From the NCBI GenBank assembly GCA_029721435.1, contig CM056581.1, forward strand, positions 71,906,712 through 71,970,711: a stretch of 64,000 nt of DNA, in the 5' to 3' direction. A model generated the notes under the pieces. That model ran no database searches. It saw only the letters and a program-made list of their open reading frames with translations, and was not told the origin of the DNA. This document shows, one piece after another, positions 21,302 through 32,120 of this stretch. The position numbers were made by a program, and so were the translations under genes. The DNA comes from Gymnothorax reevesii (taxonomy: Eukaryota > Chordata > Actinopteri > Anguilliformes > Muraenidae). The number at the start of each line of letters is the position of its first letter. The first letter of the stretch is position 1.

Positions 21302-23630
21302 TAACTTTATATGACAGGAATTGCCCATCAAAACAATATAGTGACAAGAGTAACTTTCCAGAAAACCCATGGATGTCCAAAGGACTGCAAAATGCTTGTA
21401 AGAAAAAAAAAAACAATCTATACAGGAAATTTATAAAACACAGAACGAAAGAGGCAGAGCTAAATTATAAGAAATATAAAAACAAACTAGTTAGTATAAT
21501 AAGGACCTGTAAAAGGGATTATTATACCAAAATATTGGAGAATAACAGAAACAACATTTAAGGAATATGGAATACATTAAATTGAATTATTAGGAATAAA
21601 CAAATCAAACCAAACTATCCAGAACTTTTTACTGATAATGACACAGCGATTACCAAAATGAATGAAACGGTCGAAGGATTTCATAACTTTTTTGTGAATG
21701 TGGGTCCAAAACTGGCAAGTGGAATAAATAATACTGGAGAGAAATACATTATTGAGGACTAAGGAGAAAGAAATCCAAACTCAATCCTCTTGGGAACAAT
21801 AGAAAAAAATGAAATTATGAAAATAGTAAAGGGATGTAAAAATAAAACGTCCACAGATTGGAATGACATTGACATGAGTTTAATAAAGAAAACAATTGAA
21901 AAAATTATAGATCCACTAACTCATACATGCAATTTATCATTCCAAACCGGTACATTCCCAGATAAAATGAAAATTGCCAAGGTTATCCCAGTATACAAAG
22001 CAAATGATAAACATCTTTATACTAACTATCGGCTGATATCTCTCCTTTCCCAATCCTCAAAAATACTTGAAAACCTTTTAATTGCAGGGTTGGACAACTT
22101 CATTGAACAAAACAATTTATTAATGGACAGTCAGTATGGGTTCAGATCAGCCAGATCAACATCAATGGCTTTAATGGAGTTGGTTTAGGGATTAACGAGT
22201 TGTATCGAAAATAAAAAATATGCTGTTGGAATATTTATTGATTTTAAAAAAGCATTTGATACAATAGACCATGAAATTTTACTTGAAAAAATGGAGTGGT
22301 ATGGTATCAGAGGTTTAGCTTTTGACTAGTTGAAAAGTTATATTGTAAATAGGCAACAATTTGTGCAGATGGGCCAACACAAATCAAAGTGCCCCACAGG
22401 GCTCAGTACTGGGTCCCAAATTGTTTATTTTATATATCAATGACATTTGCAAAGTATCAGATTTGCTAAAATTTTTTGTTTTTGCTGATGATACAAATAT
22501 ATTTTGTTCTGGAATGGATTTACATCAGTTATTAGAGGTGGTCACAAAAGAAATGGGTAAAATGAAATACTGGTTCGATAAAAACAAATTGTCCTTAGAC
22601 TTGAACAAAACAAAATACATGTTGTTTGGTAAGCGTAAAATAAATGCAGAGGCACAAGTCAAAATTAATAAGGAAATGATAGAAAGGATTTATGAATATA
22701 AGTTTCTGGAGGTTGGATTAGACCATAAGCTCTGTTGGAAACCTCGTGTTAAATATCTGTGCTCCAAGATCTGTAAAAGTGTTGGGATATTGTGGAAAAC
22801 TAGACATATGCTGAACCAAAAAACACTGTACATGCTGTATAACACATTAATTCTACCATATCTCAGCTACTGTGTGGAAGTCTGGGGTAATACTTATAGG
22901 AGCAACTTACAAAAAATATGCACACTACAAAAAAGAGCAGTAAGGTTGATGCATCATGTGGGTTACCGAGAACACACAAATGTACGGTTTTTAAAATCAA
23001 ACATTCTGAAATTCATGGATCTAATAAAATTTAAAACTCTCCAAATCATATTTAAAGCAAGACACAATCTACTCCCTAGAAACATAAAAAATTATTCAGT
23101 GACAGAGGGGCAAGATATGAGCTAAGAGGGAAATTAAATCCGAAACAAGCTTGTGTCCGCACGACACAAAAAAGCATGTGCATTTCAGTTTGTGGGGTGA
23201 TCCTGTGGAATAGCCTTGATGACGTCATTAGGCAAAGCAATAATATTGCACAGTTTAAAAGAAAATATAAGAAATTAATCATGGACAAATACAGAGATGA
23301 GGCGGAGCTTAAAAAAAATCATGATTTAATGATGTGGGGAAGGTGGCAATTGCAATGATAAAGATATCTTGGTGAGTATTACTTTTGGGTCAAGAATGAA
23401 CTGCATTTATACTGTTACTGTAATGATGGGTAAGGACTTTATAAGCATTCTTGCTTCTTCCTGCTCCTTCTCAAACATATCTACAAATTTTCAGTCTTCT
23501 GATGAATACCAAGTTATGTATAGCATTATATTTTGCGTTATTTATATTAATTTTTATCTTTTAAGTACTGTAGCTTATTTTCTGTTTTTTGCTGTTGTTG
23601 TTCAAGATAAATCAATAAAATTAATTTAAA
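21302..23630 (+). mobile_element. LINE (jockey/I-like group), 5'-truncated
   Basis: A plus-strand non-LTR retrotransposon beginning at the Tc1 boundary within the endonuclease/RT linker and ending in an AATAAA-like, A-rich tail (about 23610-23637). It lies inside the PIF-Harbinger-like element, directly downstream of the Myb-like relic. Confidence 0.8.
21370..23125 (+). pseudogene. LINE reverse transcriptase, several stops
   Basis: The sequence begins with NPWMSKGLQNACKKK (the linker after the endonuclease), then the RT: AKVIPVYKANDKH, NYRLISLL, SQYGFRSARSTSMAL, the palm IFIDFKKAFDTIDHEILL, APQGSVLGPKLFILYIND and the catalytic FVFADDTNIF, followed by the thumb and the C-terminal VEVWGNTYRSNL and LQKRAVRLM blocks. 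The open pieces are 21250-21561, 21790-22188 and 22361-23125, separated by stops and frameshifts (for example a TAG at about 22186 and one at about 22328). The downstream frame continues to about 23356 with WNSLDDVIRQSNN, the typical C-terminal end. Inactive. Confidence 0.82.
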
Positions 23631-23639
23631 AAAAATAGT

Positions 23640-24349
23640 GGCGAATGAATAATTGTAACTGATTTACCGGGTTCGTTCGTGGTCTGGGTCTCCCTCACGG
23701 TCATGTCCGAGTCCCCTTCCTCGACCCGCACAACCCCCTCCCCTGACTCGGTGCCAATGATGTCCCCAATCATCACGCCAACCGGGGTGAGGTCGGGGGG
23801 TGCCGGGCCCCCACCAGTGGCCGCCACACTTAGGCGGTAGGCCGAGAGTCTTCTCTTGGCTTCCCTCTAACAGTGGTAGTGACAGTGTTGACATTATTGC
23901 AATACGGATTGTGTTATATGACAGAGTATGCCGTATAACAGATTGAAACCCACTTTCAAGTTAGCCCACTTCTTCCGGATTTGGTTCTCCGTCCTCCCAT
24001 TGACACCCGCAGCGTTAATCGCTGTCATCACCTCCAGCCACTTGCCAGTTTTATGTTTCTTGGTGAGGCCGGGGCTGTGGCTCTGGAGCAGAAATTGTTT
24101 GGTCCAACATTATGTGTTCATTTCTGTTATGATTCTCTTCGTGTTCTTAATTATATGTTCTTGTTCCTAAATAAACCACTCGACGAAGTGATCGGACAGA
24201 ATTAGTGCAAATACCTGCCGAAGAGGACTTTTTTTTCCTTGCCTGCACCTCACCAAAGAGGACTTTTTTTTCCTTGCCTGCACCTCACCAAAGAGCACAT
24301 GTATCTCCGCCTCCGAGAAGTTGCGTTTTTTCAAACGTTTCCCAGCCAT
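23640..24349 (-). pseudogene. Myb/SANT-like protein of PIF-Harbinger type
   Basis: On the minus strand the frame starts MAGKRLKKRNFSEAEIHVLF, then GEVQARKK, the first helix of a Myb/SANT-like DNA-binding domain. A 35-bp tandem duplication (24221-24289) repeats the GEVQARKK-coding stretch and breaks the frame. The rest of the domain is readable at about 24060-23940: KTGKWLEVMTAINAAGVNGR, then TENQIRKKWANLKV. From 23827 a Gly/Pro segment follows (TGGGPAPPDLTPVG, then IIGTESGEGV), matching the usual C-terminal side of these proteins. In PIF-Harbinger elements this protein helps move the transposase into the nucleus and binds the ends. Frameshifts and stops make it a relic. Confidence 0.72.
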
Positions 24350-24620
24350 GCTTCAGTGACTTGACTCCAAAAATCCCCAGAGCGCACATGGCTACTTTAT
24401 ATGCAAGTGCTCATTTGCATTGACTATATATGGTTGTGTCTGGGCGTGTAGAGGGCGGGATATGAGGCGCGTTCGCGTCCGCACTTTTCTTGGGTCCGGT
24501 GTGATTTATCGATGGAAATTGCGGACAGCTGTGTGTAGGAACGGTTTGATAGATCTGAAAAGGGTGTAAACATTTTGGGTGTACGCCATTTCTGAATTAT
24601 CGCCGTAAGTGAAATTTAGT

Positions 24621-26610
24621 AGAACTTTTACACCCTTTTTGATGAAAAGAAACACTGGATTATTGACCAAGTTATGGCATTCTTCCACAGCATATTTGAA
24701 AAAATATAGAGTGACGGACTTCTGAATTCCCCATAGGTTGCAGTGTATGAAACTTTTGTCTGTGTTCAGTGAACAACCTCCCAAAATTTCAATAGTGTAG
24801 GATTTATGTGGAAGAAACATTTATTAATTTCTTCATTATGATTCATTTTCAGTGTTTTTCTTTGTGGTGCTACACATTCTGCGCACCAGGTAGCAGTAAG
24901 GCTCTAATCGAGGTATTCATTTCCACAATGTATGAACGGTGCTGAAATTAAAACATTGTTATTTGTGCCCCCTCCCTTTTTATGGATTATAATTTATTGG
25001 ACCACTTATTGGGCTGCTAAGCAGTTCCATGGAAAAGTATGCGTTATTCCCTCATCATTTAATTTACAACCAAGCATGAAAAAAAATAGGTCTTGGGTTG
25101 ATTTCAAGTGGGAAATTTTTAAGATTTATACAATCGAAGTGACCAATTGCATGTTGAATGATTGGTCACTGCCAGCGAAGCAAGCCACCATCAGTCTGAA
25201 AAATGGGGAAAAAAAAAAAAAAAAAAAATCACAGAAAAAAGCAAAAGCATTTGTTGCGGGCAAATTAAGTGTTTGTGAGCTTTTACAGCTTTTCCTAATT
25301 GTGAAGACACGCCCCGTAAACATGCACTATTTTCACAAAAGTACATGCGCATTCACATAACATGAATCTCATCCGTACAACCAGCTAACTCTTTGGTCAG
25401 AATCAAACTTTACACTCAGGCAGCACATATTAACAATCGAAAGCACATGCTAAATACTTAGCATGACACCGGGGATTAATTAAAAACATTCTCATCAAAA
25501 TGTAATTTTTCCTGTGAAATCTTTGTTTTGTAAATCTGCACCAATTTAAACTTTGTTACATCACTTTACTAACAAATTACATGTACAGGAGAACTTCATC
25601 AAGAAACATTCCAAACAATACTAAGCAACACCTGTGCAAAGTCAGATTGACAAATCACTCTATAGCGAGCAGAAATTTGCCTTTTTTAAATAGGCAGTAA
25701 ACCATTCAAAATAAAAGTGGTACACAGAGCAGGTAGTATACAATTTTTGAAACTAAGCAAAGAAAAAAAATGGAAGACGTACAATAATACTCAAAACAAA
25801 CAAATGTGATCGGCATCATTATTTCTTTACTGGTTCTGATCTGGGCACAGAGTTTCATCATGCCCTGGTACGTCAAATCTAGCCTGAGATGGCTTCTTTG
25901 GACAGATCACCACAGGGGCTCCTCCATGGAAATGAAGAGCTTTTCTCTAGGGTTTCGGTCATAAAACTTCCATCGCCGTGCTGAGAAAAATTCATCTACA
26001 GCACTGAGGAATAAGTTATAAAAGATTTTGGTATGTGGGGTGGTCATAGAAGCAGGTAAAAACCAGAGCAACCCAAAACTGCTTTCTCACCGGACACAAA
26101 ACAAATTTTTCACATGACAGATTACATTACATTGCAAGTCAATGCAAAGACGCGAATACACTTGATAAAGTCAAGGTTCTATTACAGTAACTCATAACAT
26201 TAGATTAATGGCAAAAAGCACTAGCATGCTAGCTAGCAAATCATTCATCCCATTGACTTGAATAAACCACAAACTTATGCTAGTAATGGTTAACCCCCTC
26301 TGCACAGAAGCCAAATTTGGCTATTTATGGGTTACCCAATTTGATGCTTTATAATTCAAGATTTAAGCCTCATAAAGAGGACGAATGTGGCTCAACTCAG
26401 AAAAGACACTTACAGCATTTAGAATTACATTGTATTTCAGTTTATTTTCATGATTTTTGATAGAGAAAATGGGCTGCAAACATTAAAAAAAAATCTTCCT
26501 GAGAATTCACCATGAAACTGTTGGAATTTTTTTTTTTGAGGATCGAAAAGAAATGGTTGGGGGTTAAAACAATATATTTCCGGGATAATAAACTCCTAGA
26601 CCACAAGTAC
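24621..26610. other. Non-coding stretch, no assignable gene
   Basis: AT-rich with an A-run at 25209-25227. A copy of the dispersed GCGAA/GACAGATTAC repeat lies at about 26085-26165. Small open frames have no domain signatures. Confidence 0.5.
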
Positions 26611-27005
26611 CAGTGTTGCCAAATCTGGCGACTTTCCAAGTTATCTTGGCGACTTTGTGTGAAAAGCGACTAGCGACAAATCTAGCGACTTTTTCTGGTG
26701 TAATTGGCGACTTTTCTGCTGTTTTGGCGATAGACGTGAAGCACGTTTCGTTCTGCAGTCACTTTCCTCACCGAGCAGCGGGTGCTGCCGCAAGCTCCTC
26801 GCCTGCCCCAAAGCACTCAAAGACTGGAAGATGTGCGATATGAATGAAATGAACCACATCCCCCCGGTCAACAAAACAAGCCGCGTCTCCCCCCCGCTCA
26901 AAAAAATACACGCCGTCTCCTCCCTGGTCAAGGTGTTTAGCGACTTATAGGACAGCCATAGGACAGCCAATATCTACTTTCCTCACTGAGGAGTTGGAAA
27001 CACTG
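26611..27005. mobile_element. hAT-type MITE (395 bp), perfect 8-bp target duplication
   Basis: The ends CAGTGTTGCCAA and TTGGAAACACTG are inverted repeats with one mismatch. ACAAGTAC is present on both sides (26603-26610 and 27006-27013). The left part carries several GGCGACTTT-type repeats, which could be transposase-binding sites. No transposase is present. Confidence 0.9.
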
Positions 27006-27650
27006 ACAAGTACTTCTCATCTGAAAATGGCACACTTTCAATTCATAAAATAATCATATTTTTAACGCAAATCAACTTTGTACTCATGAAGTTCAATGTG
27101 AATGGATGATTTTGTGGTTGAATTTGACATGCGTTTATCAATATAGGTGCAGCTGGACGTTAGTGGTTACCACTGAACTCTCCAAACCAAAACCATGCCT
27201 TTTCTCCACGATAAAGTTGAGTCTCTCAATTCCGATCATCCCAGCGAAAGCTTGAATCAACGTTCACACCCAATTTGGAGCAAGTATACCTTAGGTCACA
27301 GTAAAAGCTGTTCGCATTTTAAAATGCCAGCACACTGCAGTATCGACTACTGTTTTGTTACCCAATGAGACAAACTAGCTCGGTGATCGCGGTGGTAAAC
27401 CAAAAATAAGCTGGCTAGTTAGCTAGCAGGCTAAAAGTAAGATAGAGCTACACCATACAAAGACAGCTTTTCTCACTTTTCAATAGAGTTATTGAGCTGC
27501 TCCTCAAAAGTATCAATGCTGTCAGCCCTTCTGTCTGTTCCATTCAGAATAACTGCTATTTTCCATCTCAGAATCACATTTCCATTCCACAAATAAGCTC
27601 AGTTCTGGAGGTGTTTTGTTCCCATGCAACCATAGCCTGCGTTGCCACGG

Positions 27651-28109
27651 CTGGCGGGAGAAAGGAGAGGAAAGACCGCCTGCACGATAACGTAGGGATT
27701 TTTAGTTGTCCGTTCACCAGTGAACGAGAATTACTGATTGGCTTAAGAGGTGTCAATCCTCTTAATCCAAATTGAACTGTCATCGAATGTAACGCAACGC
27801 ATGCTGACGCCGTAAAATGCCAAAACAAAGATGGCGAATGTAGAGAACGATGCTTTGATAAAGAAATCGCTTGAATATCTTGAAAATCACGACCGAAAGA
27901 TTACTCTAAAGAACGAACAACTGCAGGCGATCAATCATTTACTAGATGATTTGATCTCCACGCATCACTTGTGCTCTCAAATTACACTTGAGTTTCATTG
28001 GTTTAAAAAAGGGGTGGTCCGTCGTGGCTCGTTGCTCAAGGAAGTGGGCGGCTACTCAAAATCCCTACGTTATCGTGCAGGCGGTCTTTCCTCTCCTTTC
28101 TCCCGCCAG
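27651..28109. repeat. Unit with perfect 52-bp inverted repeats
   Basis: 27651-27702 (CTGGCGGGAGAAAGGAGAGG...GTAGGGATTTT) is matched base for base by the reverse complement at 28058-28109. Outward, weaker similarity continues for some 20 bp on each side (GTTGCC and ATGCAACCA elements). The 355-bp interior contains the start of a small ORF. Confidence 0.88.
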
Positions 28110-28136
28110 CCGCTGACTGCCGGCAACGCAGTGTAA
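27831..28136 (+). CDS. Small ORF inside the inverted-repeat unit, possibly helicase-derived N-terminus
   Basis: An ATG in a good vertebrate context (AAGATGGCGA) opens a 101-codon frame. The first 40 residues are charged and helical (MANVENDALIKKSLEYLENH, then ITLKNEQLQAINHLLD). The K-x-E-Q-x-x-A-I pattern resembles the Q-motif-like lead-in of RecQ-type helicases that are multicopy in fish genomes, but the frame then diverges before any Walker A motif. The last roughly 28 residues are translated from the right inverted repeat, so the C-terminus is accidental. The reading is either the captured first exon of a host or transposon gene, followed by intron or junk, or a chance frame. I do not assign a function. 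Confidence 0.35.
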   Translation: MANVENDALIKKSLEYLENHDRKITLKNEQLQAINHLLDDLISTHHLCSQITLEFHWFKKGVVRRGSLLKEVGGYSKSLRYRAGGLSSPFSRQPLTAGNAV

Positions 28137-28139
28137 TGC

Positions 28140-29680
28140 AACCACGTCAGTCTGAGCTGCGTAAAGTGATTTGAATACAACGTAACCATATTACGCAAGT
28201 ATTTTAATGTTTTTTGAGTTCCAATCAATGTCTTTCACTCATTGAGGAAAGCTTATACTGTCTGCAATTGGATAAAAATCGTCTCAACCAACTGGTAATT
28301 ACCAGGAGAATTTTACGCAGATACCATTTAATCACCATTAAAGTGATTGGATTTCCGTGAGAGCTTGTGTGAGGCTCTAAAAGACAGCTAAATTCTTCAA
28401 CCGACATATCTAAGCGTTAATCCACGAAAGGAAATTGCGCGTTTTTTATATCTGACAGTAGAATGACATAGTGTCGATACCATGGCGAATTTTTACCTCA
28501 GGAAACGAATTTTTTTTTTTTTTAACTACTTGGAATACCATTGAGTCACTGTCACTGAAGTGGTTACTACGTAGGACAGCGATTGTTTTTTTTTTTTTTT
28601 TTGTCGCAAGAGATCCTTTTTTTTTTTAAACTGCTTGATAGATACTATGGGCAAGGATATTGAGAAGTTTGCACATCAGGCTTAGCTGAGGAGTTAAATT
28701 CATGCAACTCCTGAAAAACAGGGAGAGGAACTCGTCAATATTCTAGACTGTGATACAGCTCTGCTGGCTTATGAATATTCAATAACTGATCCGGGGGTGC
28801 CATCTTGTGATAGAGTAGTGTAACTACTTCCATAAAGAGAGCTGCTTTATGTCCGCAGGCGTCTAAGTCTGCAGAAAGGTGCTAAGGGTTACCAGCAGGA
28901 GGATTGATAGTTACAGTGTTTGCCAATTAATGAAACCTCACCAACCGTGACATGAGCATCACCTGCATCTCATGGGATGGATCACGCTGATTTTTCATCG
29001 TTTATGGGCAAAAAACTAATATCTGATGATCATCCTTTACTGAGGAGCTGTAAAAACCAGTGGGAGCATAAGTATAGTTACAGTTTCTACATGTTCTACA
29101 TGGCAACATTACCACGTGTAGCCATACATTACTGTAACACCACAGCCAAGTGCCCGTGTTCTCTCCTGAAAGTGCAGACGTCTGATGCAACAGTATTGCA
29201 GCTCAAGTTTGTATGCACCTTCTGTTCAGCTTCTCTCATGGTCATAACACGTATTGGAACACTGTAAACAATAGTTGCACAAATTGAATCAGAAACAAAT
29301 TGTGTTTGTTGTTGTCTTGATCTTCCTTGTCCTCAGCCTGCTTGACTTTACAATCTCTGATGTCTTGCGACTTCTGCTTGGTTAAGATCCATTGTTCCGA
29401 AGCACATGCAAACAAATGCCCTGATTTATATGGTTCCTGTGATTCTGATTATTGAGTCACCAATTTTAGTGGCTTCGCGTTTTCACCTTGGAATAGGTGT
29501 GCTCTTTGAGTTTGGATGATAAGTAGTGTGTGTTGAATTTGGATGATCGTGTCAGCTGAACAAACATACTTTGTAGTGCTGCAAGAGATTTGTTTTGCTA
29601 CGTTCATATACAGTCTTGTAAGAAGGGTTGTACACGTATAAACTAGTTAGAAAGCATATGAAGTGTTTACAGTTGTGAGA
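28140..29680. other. Non-coding stretch with homopolymer T runs
   Basis: Contains T-runs (28509-28523, 28586-28602, 28617-28627). No gene, RNA gene or element could be recognised; reading frames are short and without motifs. Confidence 0.5.
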
Positions 29681-29689
29681 GTTGTCTCA

Positions 29690-31110
29690 TGAAAAATGAG
29701 GCAAGACCATTGATTTCTTGCAGAGAGAACCAGTAGTATTGTTAGCCATGTAAAAAGAAAAAAGAAGGCTGAAAACATCACAGATAATAGCTATGGTGAA
29801 TGGCAAGGGAAGAAAGCCCTCAGCAGAACAGTTGGCCAGGTCAAGAAGAGCTTCCAGGAAGTAGGTGAATGTTTCAAAGTCAAAAACCAAAAGAAGACTT
29901 CACCAGAGCAAATACAGAGGACTCAGCATAAGATGTAAACCATTGGATAAGCCTCAAAACAGGAAGTTTACCAATAAACATAAAAGCTGCTCAGTTCTGG
30001 AACGATATCCTATTATCAGAAGAGACTAAAATGAACTTGTACCAAAACTATGCGAAGTGACCGGGCAAAACATATCACTTCATCTGTGAAACATCGTAAC
30101 ACATGCACATATAAACCTCTGTGGGTGCCCACCTGTATCATCTTCTGTTAATATACATAAAACCCTTAAAAAATCCTAAGATAATTAAACTGGATTTTAG
30201 GGTCACACTTTCTTCATGAAATGCCACAATTACTCAAGAAGCTTCACAAAAATTAGCTTTCGTGATACTTTTTGAGGCATTGATTTTCATACACGCAAGT
30301 GCTCACCTTGAGCGGATTTAAGCTTTGGTTTGCATTCCGCTTATTTAGTTTGGATTTTAAATGCTCTCTCACATAGTACACCCCTGATGCTTCCACCTTG
30401 CCATCATGCCCAAAAGTGTGCCACTTCCTTGGTTCAAATGCAACACGCTGTGCGCGCAACCAGATGTCTAACGATTTCTCATATCCACGGGACATTCCAC
30501 AAGATTTCTTAAAACAAGCATCTGTTTGTTTTTTGCTTACCGTAGTGTGCTCATGCACTCTGTCATCGATGTCAAAATGACTACCTTGCAATAAATACTA
30601 TTTTGAATGAGGTTTTTTTCTTAAAAAAAAGTATCACTTTTTTTGTTTGTCTTTTATAGGTATAAATGGTAAAAAATCCATCTGGCAGGAATACCATCCA
30701 AGTTGAAATGTATGCTAGTGGGCACATATGGCTCCCAATACAACCAGTTCCCACATATTTACTTGATTTATTTATTTGATTATGTGACTGCTGAAAAAAG
30801 CAGCATAATGGATTTGATTGTACAGGGATACATTATCAGTTCAGATTCAGCCAAATGCTTGAAGTCATTGGATGGGGGCCTCTCAGTGCAGATGGACAAT
30901 AACTCAAAGCATACCGAGTAGGCAAGCCAGGAAAGACTTCAAGGCGAAGAAGTCAAATACTGTCCAATGGCCAAGTCAACCACCTAATCTGAACCCAACG
31001 GGGCATGAATTTCACTTTCTGAAGGCACACTATCACAGAAACAAGCAGGGGCTACATACACTGCTGCAGTGAAGGCCTGACAGAGCATCACCAGGGAATC
31101 CCAGCGCAGA
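29690..31110 (+). pseudogene. Very degraded Tc1-like transposase remnant
   Basis: Fragments in several frames on the plus strand fall in the order expected for a Tc1 transposase. Around 29870-29950 is a region like KKTSPEQIQRTQHKM. At about 29995-30055 lies FWNDILLSEETKMNLY (equivalent to the WSDES..F block, first catalytic Asp changed). At about 30885-30915 lies VQMDNNSKHTE (equivalent to QQDN.PKHT), and at about 30960-31030 WPSQPPNLNPTGHEFHFLK (equivalent to WP.QSPDLNPIE, with Asp and Glu altered). About 600 bp between the first and second blocks (30090-30690) has no similarity and may be an insertion. This is an ancient copy, identified by order and weak motifs. Confidence 0.5.
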
Positions 31111-31223
31111 GATGTATGTATATTTAACACTTTCTGCAAAGGATTTGTAATCAAATATTTAATAATGACAATTAAGATTCATTTAATCATTGTTGGTCAA
31201 CATATTTGTTAATATGGTAGTTA

Positions 31224-31276
31224 ATAGACTTCAGCTCGCCACGTGACCCTAGTGAGGAATAAGCGGGTATAGAAGA
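31224..31276 (+). mobile_element. 53-bp LINE/SINE tail flanked by a 13-bp target duplication
   Basis: The insert contains GTGAGGAATAAGCGGGTATA followed by GAAGATGAATGAATG, the common 3' tail of an abundant teleost retroposon. AATATGGTAGTTA occurs at 31211-31223 and again at 31277-31289. It is an extremely 5'-truncated retroposition product. Confidence 0.82.
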
Positions 31277-32120
31277 TGAATGAATGAATATGGTAGTTAT
31301 TCCCGCACAAATCAACATTTTGTTTTTCTGACTATATCCCTAAAGCTGACAGTTTTGGCTTCATCTTTGATTTCATATGCGCTAAGGTGGGATACACTAC
31401 AATACAGGGTCAAAATAACGAAACCTGTGTCATTGTCCTTATACTTATGAACCTGACCGCAGAAGAAATAATTTGTCGGTCAGACCCGTAATACATTACA
31501 TGCTTCACAAAATAATGTGCTTCTGGGCAGCTGGATTCTATGTAATGTTTCATGGCGCCTTCGTAAAATGAGTGTCAGTGTGCTTGTGTGTGTGTGGAGG
31601 CGAAGTCCAACCCTGTTCATGTGGATGTGGATACATTCAAAAACTCACATCTAAAGTCAGCTCGCTCTATTTCAATCCAAAAAGTGCAAGAAAAAAAAAA
31701 ACATTTCAAGTGACTTAATTTTTATTTAAATTAAATCATAGTATGACCATAAAAGCATTTTAATATTTATGAAAAGACTATCCTTCTTCAGTTAGATTTT
31801 GCGTCTCAACTCACTGTTTCAGATTTATATCATTCACCTGAAGAAAAGGAAAGAAAACATGGTTCAGTAAATACTACAGATAAAGCAAATCTAAAGAGCT
31901 GAGATGTAAACAGAAGTCAGGGAACAAACCTTACGGCAAAACACATGGAACAGAACGATAAAATTCAAAGAATGTTAGATAAGTACATACTTACATACTC
32001 AAAACTGGTCTTTCCCTGTTGCATGTTTATTTATGTTTTTTTTTTTTTTATTAGTTTTCCCATTACTTTTTTCAATTTAAAAGGAATGTCACTTTTTCTG
32101 CGCATATTACAGAGCTATTA

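Larger units (their letters stand above)
19341..24620 (-). mobile_element. PIF-Harbinger-like transposon, invaded and lacking transposase
   Basis: A Myb/SANT-like gene relic typical of PIF-Harbinger elements lies at 23640-24349 on the minus strand. Sequence outside it has inverted subterminal similarity: GGGATCTATCAAACC at about 19407 and its counterpart GGTTTGATAGATCTG at about 24546, each flanked outward by GGGT(A/G)..C(A/G)C-type blocks. The outer ends are estimates. The transposase gene was not found. A Tc1 element (19685-21301) and a LINE (21302-23630) occupy the middle. Confidence 0.55.

Noticed and set aside
26613..26970. Frames of 76 and 109 codons on opposite strands
   Set aside because: Both fall inside the hAT MITE at 26611-27005 and translate its repeats.
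30253..30591. 112-codon minus-strand frame
   Set aside because: No domain or repeat signature; composition unremarkable; lies within a decayed Tc1 remnant region.
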